A stretch of DNA of 64,000 nt, taken from positions 1,052,501 to 1,116,500 of the forward strand of contig JAWRVZ010000093.1 of assembly GCA_037043235.1 (NCBI GenBank). Direction: 5' to 3'. This stretch comes from Rhodeus uyekii (taxonomy: Eukaryota > Chordata > Actinopteri > Cypriniformes > Acheilognathidae). The number at the start of each line of letters is the position of its first letter. Within the stretch, counting starts at the first letter, position 1. Below the pieces are notes generated by a model. The model searched no databases and was not told the DNA's origin. It was given only the letters and a program-made list of their open reading frames with translations. Below, one piece after another: positions 11,573 to 25,500 of this stretch. A program made the position numbers and the translations under genes.

Positions 11573-12399
11573 TACTTTGCATGACACCTAACATGACACC
11601 TAACACCTAACTTTGAAGGATATTGGTTTGATTATTGAGCACTTGAGCTTAACCAAGGCTTGAGTGTTAGATTTTTAAGAGCATTGAACTTGATTTATTG
11701 CAATTTTAAGGTGTTCAGTTTTACTTTGATTTTAGAAAATTGCTTTCTTTACAAATCAGCGGATTCTTATTTTTCACTGGCATTTATTTTAGGTACTGAG
11801 GACTAGTGTAACCTACATTCAGTAAGAGTAAAATAGACCTACTTACTGTTCAAATCAGATACTCTTAAGCCAGGGACACACCAAACCGACGGTAGGTGTC
11901 GGGCAATATCGAGCTGTTTTTGAGTGTAGGCCGATGCAGTTTTTTGTCTAGGTTTCTTCAGCATGTTGAATCGGCGTTGGGCCGTCGGTGAGAGAGACAA
12001 CTCTGATTGACTGTTCAAGAAGATGAAAGAGCAAAAGGTCAAGACATAAGGCTGTTCGAATTTACGTCATCTTACCTGAGCAATCCAATGCACACATATT
12101 ATCTGGAACGTATCGACTGGAATGAAGAATGTGAATAAAATGGTTAGCAAGTGCTGCTTTGTTTACGGTGTATATTTGTAGTCCTAGTTTTGGTGAATGA
12201 AAAATTTAAACTATTGATGTCAACTGATGTAGACAGATTTTTACTTACACGCAGGTGCCGAGCTCATGTGATTGTTGACAGCCACCGTTAAGTATTTTGG
12301 TGTGTTCAAGCACAGGTTTTAGGCCGAGAAGCAGCTAACAAGAGTTGACAGCACAGTCGGCTTTTGTCGCCGCTAGTCCTTCGATGTCGGCTTGGGTTT

Positions 12400-12545
12400 A
12401 AGGCCCAGTTTCACAGACAGAGCTTAGATTAAGCCAGGATTAGACCTTGGAGCAATTAGGACATTTAAGTAGCTTTTATAAACATGCCTTCAAAAAAACA
12501 CATTACTTGTGTGCATCTTGAGACAAAACAATGGCACTGATTTTA
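12400..12545. repeat. Dispersed fish repeat fragment
   Basis: Contains GCCCAGTTTCACAGACAGAG and TTAGATTAAGCCAGGATTAG, a motif set familiar from abundant fish interspersed repeats. Boundaries and class are uncertain. Confidence 0.45.
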
Positions 12546-12959
12546 AACAATTCACATATTTTAAGCTATTTTAATTATGTACGGTGAAAGCCAATTCACA
12601 TGTCCCAAAATAAATTTAATCCAAATAACTTCCCCTCCCTCTTTCAGAGACATCTCTTCTCTGATGATGCGTTTACTGGCGTGTGGGCGGGGCAAACTGT
12701 CACTCACATGAGATCCACCAATAGCAAACCACAACCGTCCAATCAATTCCCCATGCATAAAATCAAGTCCTACCCTACATTTATATGGTTTAAGAAGTGT
12801 TTCACTCGCATATAGTTCACAATCGAGAAGAAAAAACAATCATTTTTTATCAACATTATGGCAAAAAGCTGAGTTTCTATGACACTACTAATAAAAGTAG
12901 TTGCATTTGTGTCACTGTATTTCGTAATTTAATCCCCAACACTGAAGAATAAAGTGAAA

Positions 12960-13960
12960 ACATGTTGGACGTTCTCCATGCTCTTTTTGCCTATTCTCCA
13001 ACTCCTCCTCGTTCTCTGGTGTTTTGGTGCAGTTCGTTAGTTACTGATTCCGGGCGTGTCTCAGTGCAGTAGGCCCGCGGTCTGTCTGTCTCTCCCTCAG
13101 CGCACGCAGCTCTGCTTCAAATTCAGGGCGTCTACAGGGGCCGCAACACTGCTAAAGGGCACAGCGCCCAAACACATCCCCACAAGCCAGACTTCACACA
13201 CCTGCGTTACATGAACTGAGTTCATAATCGCACAGAGCTGCATTTCCACCATGTGGAACCGGTGCGTTAAACCCAACTTCATTTGTTATTGTTATAATAT
13301 GTCCATTTGCAACAGGAGATCACTGAAAACTGCAATCTTCTCCTTGTTTATTGGCAAAATGGCCAGTAAAAGAGAACTAATACCTGTTCATATGTCAGTG
13401 TGCTCTTAAGAGATGGCCATGGAGGATATTTTAGAGGAGAAACTTCGGGTCACAGTGGAGTTATCGTATGCGCACGCACACAGTCCGGCCATTCGCCTTT
13501 TCTTCCCAACAACTCAGCTTCTTTAGTATGCAATTCCTTTAGTCGTCAAGAGGGAATGATCCTCACACTAATGAACTGAGGCCTGCCACTTGAATGTAAA
13601 ACAGGTTTTAACCCGTCTTCAATGTCAGAGCCCCTCCCTGGGGTTTCTTGGAACAACACAACACCATCGCTAACACCAGCACGCTCCACGTTTCAATCAC
13701 AACGTCTGCCTTTGTCTCGACCCTCCGGCCTATTACTCTGACAGCGGGCCGCTCGCTGACTCCGCTTCAAAGACGCGGAGCCAGAGTTATGAATCTGTAC
13801 ACGGATTATGATGAACGCCAATCAAAAGGCTTTATTGTGAGCGGAGCGGAAGAGTTGACAGAGTTGGGTAGCTTACATGTGCTCCCAGAGGGAGCTGTTG
13901 TTAAAGCAGCTTATCACATCAATCCGATCCATGTTCTTTCATCTTTCCTTTCTTTTCCTC
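12960..13960. other. Low-repeat, relatively GC-rich intergenic island
   Basis: Noticeably richer in C and G than its neighbours and free of the recognisable repeats. No exon with splice signals or family similarity was found. It could be regulatory DNA between the two 3' ends, but that is inference only. Confidence 0.3.
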
Positions 13961-14544
13961 TTCTTTTGAACTTGTTAACATGGACCGGTGTGGATTACAA
14001 AATTTACACAAGATAATAGCCGATTGTTAATCCCTTTTGAATGTTCACTTTTCAAATCCAAAAGCAACCCCCTTCACGCCATTCAAGATAGAGACTTTAA
14101 ATATTTTAAAGTTTCCAAGCATGCAACTGGTGTACTTTTTTTGACGTTGTTTTTTGTTATGCTACTTTTAGGGTATTCAAACTTTCACTATGTTTTTTTT
14201 GTTCCGGATCAAAAAAGAAAATAATACCTTTGGGCATGTTTTACTTAACGTTTACATTGTAATTTTTAACACTGAACCTAAAGATCCAAGAAAGAGCTGT
14301 AATAATGTATATTTTGTCAAATTCTGTTGTGGGCTAAATACACTCATACAGTGTGAGACACATGCTTGTATTTTTACTAGCTGAGAACTTATTTGAAGAG
14401 CTTATAAAATGTGTAAAGGAGTCAAAACCACACCAGGAATTCATCTGTTGCACACAAACTAAGATTATTTGTATTTTGTTCTTTTTAAGGTTGCGTCTTG
14501 TGATGACATGTCCAGTTTTTTGTTTGTTTAGATGTCTTTATGTA

Positions 14545-15005
14545 ACAGTGGCCAGCTAGTAAGAGCTAAGGGAGTAAACCTCACTCTAAAGACTGCAGTA
14601 GAGTGGAGAAGACTTCTCCAGAACCCCTGTTGGTGCCTTGACCCGGACAGGAGTGAGGTTTAGGGGGGTGAGCTTATGGAGGCGACCTGGTAAGAGCTGT
14701 GCAGGTAAACCTCACACCCCTGGCTTCAAGGGTACACAGCTTTAGCGTCCTTGTTAGTGCGCCCGCCTCCCATAGCTGGATGCTGGTTCAAAGCCCACTT
14801 GGGACGTATTGCTGTTTAATTTGGTGCCGTGACCCGGATGAGTGTAACGGAGGCCAGCTGGTAAGAGCTGTGCAGGGAAACCTCACTCCCCTGCCCTCAA
14901 AAGGGACACTTCTGACTGACAGTATGGTCTTTAGTGAACTTGTTAGTGTGCCCGCCTCACATGCCAGAAATTCTGGTTCAAATCCCGCTTGGATCAATGC
15001 AAGAA
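14545..15005 (+). repeat. Tandem tRNA-like SINE-type units
   Basis: Related segments near 14545-14660, 14670-14820 and 14840-15000 repeat 'GGCCAGCTGGTAAGAGCTGTGCAG', 'CCTCACnCCCCTG' and 'TTGTTAGTGnGCCCGCCTC', followed by a GGTTCAAAnCCC box resembling a polymerase III B-box. The 206-codon frame spanning them is not a gene. Confidence 0.6.
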
Positions 15006-15209
15006 GAAGGTTACATTTAGTCTGTGTTGCATTTATATTTCTGTTCAACCACAGCAGAGTTTGTTTGCAATTGGACCCATTTTTCATTAGTCTTGGTGAA
15101 CACCAAGGTTCAGATTGCAGCATTCACATTTATTCAAATGAACCACACAAACCGAGGAATCACACAAGAGTTCGTTTTAATCTAACCAAACGTTCCACGT
15201 CTGAAAACA

Positions 15210-17627
15210 CCCTTAAAGGGATATCGCTCTCTGGCATCATTTCAGATTGTTCCAAACCTGTGCGTACTTTATTTTTTTCAAACACCAAAGCATACATTTT
15301 GAACAGTGTGCTGGTGTAACTTTTTCATACATTTACAGTGAACAAGGGCTTTCAAAGCTTCAAAAACAATGTAACGGTATCGTGAAAGTGGTCCATGACT
15401 AAAGTACTATATTCCTAGTCTATGTAATAGCTTTGTGTGAGAATCACATTGAAATTTAAGTTGTTTAATACTAGTACAAAAATAGTGATTTAAGAGTTGT
15501 GACCAAATGATTCTTTTGATTCATATCTTTGGCATGAATCGTTTAATCTGGTCTAGTGTGTAAGGAACACTTTACGTTCTTTGTGGGGGTTTTTGAACTT
15601 TGGATGTCTTAGTTCCCATTCATTGTAAAAAGAGTGAGCAGAATATGGAAATGTTTCCATATTTTTGACAAATTTGTCAAAAATGATCCTTTTGTGTAAC
15701 AAAAAGGATTCATGGGTTTGGAAAAACATCAATAAATAATGACAAAATGTGAAATTTTGTTTCAACTGTTATCATTTATACAATCTCATGTCATCCCAAC
15801 CTCCTTTTAATTTCTTTATTCATCAACCACTTGCATTTGGTGTCATTGACATCAAACCACACGTCAAACAAGGTCAAGTTTGAATATACAAAGTACAGAA
15901 TAACATGGCACAAAGAAATTATTGGAATAGAGTTTATTATTGTGGTTTGGATTATCATAATAATCATTTTTACAGTGTATCATTTTCATTCAATGCTCAT
16001 GGCGCTGTATTTTCACAAACATCTCATCATAAAGAAGTTAGAGTCACAGTGATGGCAAAGGTTAAGGGAACACCAACTCATATGCTGATGTTTCAAGACT
16101 GATTCTCTCTCAAATATTTACACATTCATACTCACAACCCACAAATACAAATAAAAACCATCTCATACCATTTAGTGCTACTGAAAAACCCATCATATCT
16201 GGTAATACTGCATGGGCAGAGAAACCCGCATACACAAAACATTTAAAAACAAAAACAAAACAAAATGTTCACATGGTGAAGCTCATATCTGACCTCTTGT
16301 AATACGTTACGAGTGAAACCACATCCTGTCATCTTTGGAGTGGATTCATCAGTTACCAGAACTTGTTTTTATGTGGTCCACTTACAACGTCCATATTTTT
16401 CTTCATAAAACTATTTTAGCGACTGCAATCTGAGAGGAATCGAAATTTATGTCATCTATCCATCCTTTTAGAGGGTACCTATATCCGAGAAAGCTAGCTC
16501 TGGCTCTTTAGCCATGTTTTTTTGTAGAATTAGACATAGATTTGGTACATTATAAACTCATAATAGAGCTGTTTAATTCCAGGGTTTTAAAAACAATTTT
16601 GATTTTATAATAATTATTATTTCTGTAAAGTACATAGACCTTATTGTTTGACACATTGACTCTGTTCCATAACCTAGTGAGCTGCCTTGCCTTCTGTGCT
16701 CTACAGACAGAAAGTACAGCAAAGAAAATGATGTTTGCATGTTGCTAACAATACTTTAATGAGCACAAAGAATACATGAACTGAATACCCAAATATTGCA
16801 TTCTGAGACCCATAATGATCGTAAAATCTGGTCAAAATGAGGTAACTCAGTTTAAGAGCCCGTAAGATGCATCACAATGCTTGGCACCTCATTAGAGTTT
16901 GTAACAGAGCTCCTTTGCCTCAGCTTCATATAGAGAGGGGAATCCTACAATGTCCAGGTTTATCCTACAATGTCCAGGTCACATTTATTTCCAAAACTAA
17001 AAGATAAAAAATGAAATTATATTTTGCATGAAGAAAATTAGCATATTTTATTTGGAAGCTTTTATTACAAGTGGGTTACTTTCAGGAACATGTTTAATTA
17101 AAATTGGGCACAATATCCCCCAACATTTTGTAATGCAAATGGTTGTTTTACTACACTTTTTTATGTAATTCCCCCATTATTCTAATTTGTTCACTTGTCA
17201 TTAGTGTAATAGTCTCTTTTACTCTATTACAGTAAAATGTACATTTACATTAATGGCAATTTGGAGAGAAGATGCTTAATTGCCATTAAAATAATGTCAC
17301 AAAAATTAAGTACAAGCAAAATATAATTTCTTTCTTTATTTGGATTATTGAGTGAAATAGGACTTGGGTTTAACAGTGTTCGTGATTTTCTTCCAATGAG
17401 CATTTTATTTTTAAAATAAAATATTACACCTTTATATAACAATGTTCTCCACACTTCGGTTTCCATAATCTTCACCACATTTCTTTCACAAGTGCTGTAA
17501 ACGTAATTCCTGTGGTATTATACAGTAAGAGAACTAGAATGTCTGGCCATGGATGAAGTGCTACGTGTATGCAACAATATACTATAAGTGCTTGGACATG
17601 ATACATGACAAATAGACACACTTAACC
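15210..17627. other. AT-rich intergenic sequence downstream of npas1
   Basis: Contains fragments of common fish repeats (for example 15220-15300) but no complete element, exon or RNA gene that could be supported. Confidence 0.4.
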
Positions 17628-17658
17628 ACCCCCCCCCCCCCCCCCCCAAAAAAAAAAA
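17628..17658. repeat. Poly-C / poly-A homopolymer junction
   Basis: About 18 C's directly followed by about 11 A's. On the minus strand this is T-run then G-run. Confidence 0.9.
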
Positions 17659-17899
17659 TCCCCCAAATTTCTTATAGGAAGATTAGTCCATGAAATTTGC
17701 TCATGACTTGTGAGGAAAAAAAATCTTTTTGGCCATTTCCACGTATGAATTCTCTCAACTCTGTGTTGTCTATATATGGCTATGACCTTGAATTTATCCT
17801 TTTTCAAGTGATTTCTTTTCTTTTTTAGATGTTTAAGGACAATTGTTCTTTCTTGTTTTTACAAAAATGAAAATTCTACACTGTTCAAAAGTTCTAATC

Positions 17900-17905
17900 T
17901 TTATT
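17900..17905 (-). terminator. npas1: Candidate npas1 polyadenylation signal
   Basis: AATAAA on the minus strand about 490 nt past the npas1 stop codon. Other A/T-rich hexamers exist further down, so this is one candidate only. Confidence 0.3.
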
Positions 17906-18390
17906 TTCACTTCGATCCCTCTATCAGTCAAGGACCTATGGACTGTGCTTTCTTATGTATCATTTCCTTAGGAATGTCTTATTTGAGAATTTCTGCCATG
18001 CTTCTTTTGTCCATACTTGCATATTCCTGTGTGGTTTCTTAAATTCATTGGGACTTGGAAAAGAATTATAGGTGAGCCCATCTCCTGGGGGCCAAGGACC
18101 TTTGCACCTCATCAAAGAGCCTCCTACCCAATGACGGCTCTGTATATTCCCAATAGTTCCGGGCTCAACGATGGCCCGACGATGGTCCATCATATTTTCA
18201 GTATGGCTTTGACTGCTTGTCCAGAGAGAGGAAGACACACTAACAAATTAACAGAGAAAAGTCCGGAGAGGATTCTGGGAAGACTGTTTGACAACATCTA
18301 AGTTCTTCTGAAATTCCTCTCTAAATGTTCTGCCCTGTCCATTACAATCTCTTCTGCCTTTCCTTCACATTATTTTTCTGTCTTTCTCCC

Positions 18391-19358
18391 TCAATCCTCA
18401 TCTGTCCCTGCTGCCCCCCTCAGTCCGTTCATACAGAAGGGCAGAGTTGGAGGAAAGGTGGGTTCGGCTGGAGAAAAGCCATTAAAAGGAGGCAGAGATG
18501 CGATCCTTTGCAGGTGGGGAAAGAAAGCGGGAGTTTTGGCCACGTGGTCTGAGCGGTGCCCGTCAACGTGAGATGTAGGCATCTCAGGCGGGGCGTACCG
18601 AATGGTGCTGGGTGCGTAGAGACTCTGAGGCCCCTGTGGGCCAAGAGCCAGGGGGTGAAAGAGCACACGTCCCGCAGCCCCACTCGCAGTCAGTCTCTGC
18701 AGTAGCTCAAAGTCTGGAGCACGCCCTCCGTGGATGGACCGTTCATCTCTAGGCAGGGATGAGGCTGAGATGGGTGGAGACAGGGTCGGGGACGGTGGGT
18801 TGAACAGACTCTTGGGTGGAGCTTCTGTCGGGGTGGAGTTTGGCGGTTGGGAAGGTGGACTGCTGCCATTGGTTCCTATGCTGCTGGGCTGAGGTTGGCT
18901 CCAGCGCCTCCCAGAACCTGCACCTAGAGTTGTTCCTATCACTTCTTGTTCAGTCTTAATATTTGACCCGGAACTGGTCACCACGCTCTTAAGATGCTGG
19001 ATCACAGCACGGCCATTGTGAATCTTACCTGCTCCGTTGGCCCCACTGCCTTGTTTATGCGCCCCCTCTTCGCTCTTCACCCGTTTGCTGATGGGGTTGT
19101 GGTCCCACTCACTCTCTCTCTCATCGTCCTCTTCTGCTTCGCTGTCGCTGGCTTGGTCTGAAGAGGTACATTGGCTGTCTTCTCTTTGACGGAACACCTC
19201 AATCCGCCTCCTTGCCTCAGGAGGACCACTTTCAGGGTCAGACTGGTGCGATCTCTTCCTCGTGCTCTCTGATTGGCTGGCAGCAGTGTGTGAAAAGGGT
19301 TCCTTCCCTTTTTGGTCTGTCTCAGACCTGCCTTTCAATGGCTGTGTCGCCGTGGAGC
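18391..19358 (-). CDS. npas1: npas1 coding exon 11: C-terminal regulatory region and stop
   Basis: Encodes residues 450-770. It is Ser-, Pro- and acidic-rich, with basic patches (TRKR, ARRR, SKRV). Two psi-K-x-E SUMO consensus sites lie at Lys543 (VKSE) and Lys583 (IKTE). A conserved block DFELLQRL (about 664-671) and TIRYAPPEM (about 700) is shared with NPAS1/NPAS3 family C-termini, and HLQRI follows near 730. The acceptor is TGTCTCCAG and the stop is TGA (plus 18391-18393). Confidence 0.88.
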
Positions 19359-22300
19359 CTGGAGACAATATAAGTCTGCTGATTCTGGCTATTCGAGTAA
19401 CTTATTACTGGTGTATAGATGAATAATTGTGTGTGAGGCTAAGAGCATACCTTGTGCCTTTGGAGAGGTGTCACGTGAGGAGGAGCTCGCTTGAAGCCGC
19501 TCTGCCCTCAGGCTTTCTGGGAGTTGTAATAAGTCCAGAGGCATGTCTGCCAGCTCTGGTCGACTGAAAGTACAGATAAAAGAGTGCAAGCAGTTTACCT
19601 TAGGGAGCTTTACACATTTGACAGTCTAAATGCTAAATCCAACACCACATATTAACAGTGATTTAGTTACCAAGAATTTAATCTGAATCATACCACATAG
19701 TGCCTGTTCAAAAATTTAGGTGAGCTACCCACAGACATACCTATAGACACACTCCCAGCACAAAAACATCCCACAAAAACAAAAACACCCACACATCCCT
19801 TTTCCAACAGATAGGTAGCAGCAGTAGGCGTGAAATGAAAATGCACCCTAAATGCTAGGAATTCATATTATTGTGAATGATTCACCCATGCTGTCACGTT
19901 TATGTTATTTTCACATTACTCTGGACTCTTAGTTTGCCTTGTCTTTGTCACATGTTCCCCGTTCCTTATCTCACCGTCACTCAGTTCCCTTCATCACTTA
20001 TTAGTCACAGGTGTTTTGTGTTTCAGTGTTATCGTAGCCAGTATTTAAGTTCTCCTTGTTCACTCCCCAGATTGTCAGTTGTTAACGTTATGTTGTGTGG
20101 TTTCTTCGTGTGGATGTATTCTCGGTGTTTGCACTCTTGCGTGCCTTTTGTTTTGTTTATTATTAAATGATTTTTTGGTTTTGGAAATCTGCCTCGCCTG
20201 CCTCCTAGTCTCCACATCGCACGCCAGCTACACACGCATTACACATGCATGCATACATTACATTTTTGTAAAACGATTCTGACCTTGTAATTATTAATCA
20301 AAATGTCATAATTTCGGTAGTGACGTATGCTAGGCTTCTCCAATCATTTAGTCTGCTTAAACCCCACCCCTACAATTAGTTGCCCCATGGGCTCCATTTT
20401 TTGATAACTACTTTCACTCATTTTGTCACTGTAACAAAGGGGACTCACAGGCAGGGATCCAATCGCATGTCTTTATAAAGAGTGGTCGTACAGGCAGATG
20501 GTCAGGACAAACAGAGAGCATACGTAAACGGTAAATCAGGCGGGGATCACAAAGGTGGGCAGACAGAATCGTAGTTCAGGCAGGTAGTCAAGACAGGCAG
20601 ATGACAATCACGAGCGATAATCCAAACAAGGGCCGGGGCCGGCAGACAGAATCGGAAACGCGTAACAGCAGAATCGGTAACAGATAAACAGGACTATCAA
20701 CGCTCAGAATGTTCGCACAGCAAATCGAGACTTATATAGTAAAAACAATAATAGTGAATGTTTGTGAGTCTTTTATAGTTCATGTAATGGGTCGCAGCTG
20801 GCTGACAATCAGCCATATCAGATGTGTATCAGTATAAGTGTGATAGCTCCCTCCGGTGGTCAGAGAGGGGAGCGCGGAGCTCGTATTAATAACAGTTACA
20901 ATGCAGAAAAAAGATCTGATGCTACTTCAGTTTCATCGCAACTTTAAAATGACTTGTTTTGCAAATTCTAAGAATCTCATGCAAATTCTAAGTATCTCAT
21001 GTATCATCCTGTTACATATGTTGTATTTTTTATCCTCATCTTGTTGTAGTTTATGTATGGTCCAACACTTGTTTTACTTTTGTAAAATCATTGCAAAACA
21101 CATTTTTTTATTGGTTTCTATACATATGATAATGGCAAAGGAATGACGGATAATGTCTTGAAACAAGGTCAGTGGGGGGAAAAAGCGATCCAAGATGGCA
21201 GACAGATAAATACAAAATAGCTGTATTTGACCCAAAATTTACGTTATGTATTTTAGGCTTAAATCATTGTTAGCTTAGCAACATATGCTAATGTAAACAA
21301 AGCCAAGTTCCAAATCAGTCACAAGTTTTATGATGACTAGGAAGAATAAGACATTCTGGAACATAGCTATAGAGTTTCTTCATAGAGAACAAAGCGGTAA
21401 GAGAGGTACCCACTTGTGATACCACTTTCAAACACACACATACACACACACACACTAGAAAAGCCCTTCTGAATATGAACATGGCTCCAGCGGGGGGCTA
21501 TAGAAGTTAATTAGCTATCGTAATTACAAAGCTAATTAACTAAAACACCATTCAGCCAGAAAATTTTGACATCCATTTGGTGTAATTACATATCAGCAGT
21601 CCAATTATCACTGAAATTCAGCCAATTTTTTTCTTGTTTTTGTCTGACTTCTTTGAACGTGTGAGCACTTGTGTGATGAAGATTACTGTAGACAGATGGA
21701 GATGAACAGCCACAGTGGAAACTCTCATCACATTACCATATGTTTTATACTGTAGCACAACACAAAAACACAAACACATAAGGTCACTGGGAAGCTGACC
21801 TGAGCACATAGTTGACCCAGATGACATTACGCTCATGGGGAGCTTTGTGGTTAATGGACACGGTGGCACAGGACTGAATCCATAGATACCCTCCTCTTTT
21901 CTGCAGCCACCGATAATACCCCGTCACAACCTGCCCTTTCCTCAGCACTAAGAGAGAAGGAAGAAAGTTAATTTAAATATTAGGTTTGAAAATCCAAAAA
22001 GCCCATGATATATTTATTAAACCTGGATGTGGAGAAAAGTTACACAATTTGTTTATTCGGCTAGGGGGCACTATTGCCAAAATGAGAACAGCAGCTTCAG
22101 TCAGTTAAACGGATGCAATTGTCATCATTAACAATAACATTGTTTTCTTTTTTACCCCTTTATGCTGCCACCTTCACAAAAGATTGTCCTACATAATAGG
22201 ATAACAGATTGAGGATAAAAGATAAATCCCAAAAGCATGATCGCATTCATGACATTAAATGCATACTTATAAATTACAATAAGAGAGAGCTGTGTAATAA

Positions 22301-22503
22301 GCTATTTTTATTTTGAACATTTGAGGGATGGGAGAGTGAAAAAAAAGCACAAATCCTGACAGGCTTACAGTCTTCATGGCTCTGCTTGATGGTGTCCAGG
22401 TCTTCTGCATGAGTAAAGTGGTAGCAGGTTTGGCCAACGACTTCAGCTGGGCTGAGGTCCATATACTCTGAAATCCTACAAAACCACACAAGAACACATA
22501 TAA

Positions 22504-22596
<93 letters not shown>

Positions 22597-25500
22597 CTAA
22601 CAGATTAGAATACTGTTTAAACACTGATCCGACAAAACCTGACGAGGTGTCTGTTGCTGTCGGTCGCGCACATGTGAATTGGCCTTAAGAGTGTCAGTCT
22701 CGACAACACTTACTGCCATTTATTATTGAAGTTTTATTAAATGTTTACTTTATTAAATATCAGCTTGACTTCATTGACACTGAAAAAGTATTTATTTTGA
22801 GTGCACGTAAATCTGACCTTTTGGCCATTTAGTGTAATTCAATTCCCCAGGCTTGGGACTCAGTGGTAATAACATATGGTGCACATTATTAACACTATGG
22901 CAAATGCTATGGAAAGGTAGCAGTAGCTGGAGGTAATGTAACTGAGACGGAAAGGCATGCTGGGAGGTTACCTGTTCTCACAGTAGGTGATCTGCAGGTC
23001 CATGTTGACGCGGAAGACAAACATGTTACTTTCCATGCGCACCTCATTGAGCGTGGAGGGTGGAAGCGTGTGAGCCAGAGCAACCAATCCCATTGGCCGA
23101 TGCAAGGGGCGGGAGGAGCCTGGCACGAGGGCTGGCCGACACCGAATCCGACCTGTCACATGAATCACCTGAATTCACCGGAATTAAACGAGCAGTTCAG
23201 TTTATGAAATCATTCAATCATTCATAAAAATAATGAAATGCTAATATTCTCATCAAAAAGTATTTCCATGTTTTCAGACAGCTGTTCAGGTTTTTGTATT
23301 CACTATGCCGTTTATCAAAGTACATGAAAGAGCATATTTTTCAGAATATAAGAATATAATAATACAGTAATCCCTCGGCACTTTGCGGTTCAAGTTTCGC
23401 GGCCTCAGTGCATCGCAGATTTTTAAAAAATCTTCATTGAAAAATAAAAATTGAAAAATACCGCCATATCGGCAGCCGTATTGCGGAAAGCAGCATTATT
23501 TCATCGTGATGCAAGAGAAACGGTTTCCCAGGATGCCAGACAAAGAGAGAAACTCTCTCAGAGGCTTTGTACACGACCACGGCACTCAGACAAGACACGT
23601 GATTGGTTCCCGACGCGAGATCGACCAATGAGAGCACGAGTGGAGTGGGAGCCTCTTCGCCTCTCTCAGAAGCAAATGTTGACGATCCAACGCCGATATC
23701 TGACGATGAGGCCCTTCCCGAACTGATTTAAAGGCCTCATTATACCAGTGCAGTAACACCTTCATCATCATCATCATCATCATCATTAACCACGATAAAT
23801 GAGGGATCACTGTATAGTGTTTTTCTATTATCTAACATGCCACAACTTGAACACACAGAATTTTCACATCAAACATTCGTCTTGAAAAATGCACAAGACT
23901 GCACAAGAAAAGCCTTAAATTTGTTGTACATTTCATAATCCTCAAACATGTAACGTCCCACATGAAGGACTCACTTTATATCCCGAGGATTTAACGTGGA
24001 GCCCACGCTTGGTGAGGGTGGATTTCATCCGAATGAAGAAGCCACGTTCTGACAACTCACTGACTGGAGAACAGGGGCTGGATGGTGCTACAGGGGAAAA
24101 CACACAACACAAAGATGCCCACCCTTTGAACAATATTTCACTGTCCACAGATCTGATATGATGAAAAAAATGAACAGCTGGACAGCCAGCACACTCCTGG
24201 CATAACCCTAACTAATGAATTCAATCCGACTTTTCACAAGATTATTTCTACATTTTTGTTTGTCTGCTTATGCTCCAGTGAGGGTTAAGTTTAGCGGTGG
24301 ACCTTCATGATTAGTTTTTTTTCTCTCTCTAAAAATGCATTTTTGATTTTAATATGACTCAAATCATATGAATTTGCCAAAACATACTGTAAATAATGTT
24401 TGTTTCATGAGATCGGGTTGGTGTAGTTCAGAACACACAACGTTGAGAAACATTTTATTTTTTCCTGTGCTCCACTTATATTGTTTTGTCAAGGTTTTTG
24501 CACCAAAAGCAGTAATCATTTTCCCCTTTAGAATTAAGCAAGCAGTTTTTGCTGCTGGGCTTTAAGCCTTCTATGCAAATACCCTCTTGACAATGAGAAG
24601 CAGCACTTTCCTGCAGAACGGTTGGACTTCTACCTTGGATCAGCACAAGATCTGATGAGTATTGGCGTGCAAACATCGTATAGCGGACGAAGGTAGTCGT
24701 GTTAAAATGCATCCATCTTATTGACGACAAAAAACTGCTGCATATTTTTATTATATTAGGGGAGCACGGGGCACAAAGTAACACTTTTCGGTTTTGAAAG
24801 TCAGGTGTGCCGTGGAAAATTATTCAATTTCACTGAATTGGTCTAAAAAAATCGAATTGTTTTTTTTTTTTAAACCGAATTAATTATAAAATACTTTTTT
24901 TCTTTGTGTTTATTTGATTCCCATTCAAGACACTTAGATAAGAATGACTGTATATTGTTAAATTGTATATAGGCTACAGAGTTTCATTTTTTTTTACATT
25001 TTCAATGGATGATGTGGCTTGTGATTTTTATTTTTATTTTCCAATGAAGAAATTTACCTTGGTTCAAAAAAGGTTGAAAAGCACTGGAATAATGAACAAA
25101 GTAATAGGGTTAGACAAATCATATTTTTATACAAACAACATACAAGCCTCTCCTATAAATGAGCACTGGTTTGATGTTCGTCGGACCTACCGGTATCGCC
25201 AAAAGCGGCAGGAGTAAAATGTTACTTCTTACCCCGTGAGCGGGGCTCGTTGTAACAGACAGAGTGTTAGTTGTAACGCATGTTATTCAATGGATGTTCA
25301 TTCATGTATTTTTATTCCTTTAGAAAAGTTGAGTCTTGACGATCATAAGCATAACTTATGAATGAAATATCTTTTTTTATGTAATCATAACAATATAAGA
25401 TTGTGTGAAAGTATGTTAGTCCTTTCTTTAAAAACCGAAAAACAACTACTATAACAAAAAATACAAACATGCTGCCAAAAGAGATTCTCCTGTGGTTCTC

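Noticed and set aside
14699..15319. 206-codon plus-strand open frame, one of the longest in the window
   Set aside because: Covers tandem SINE units with tRNA-like boxes. No protein family resemblance.
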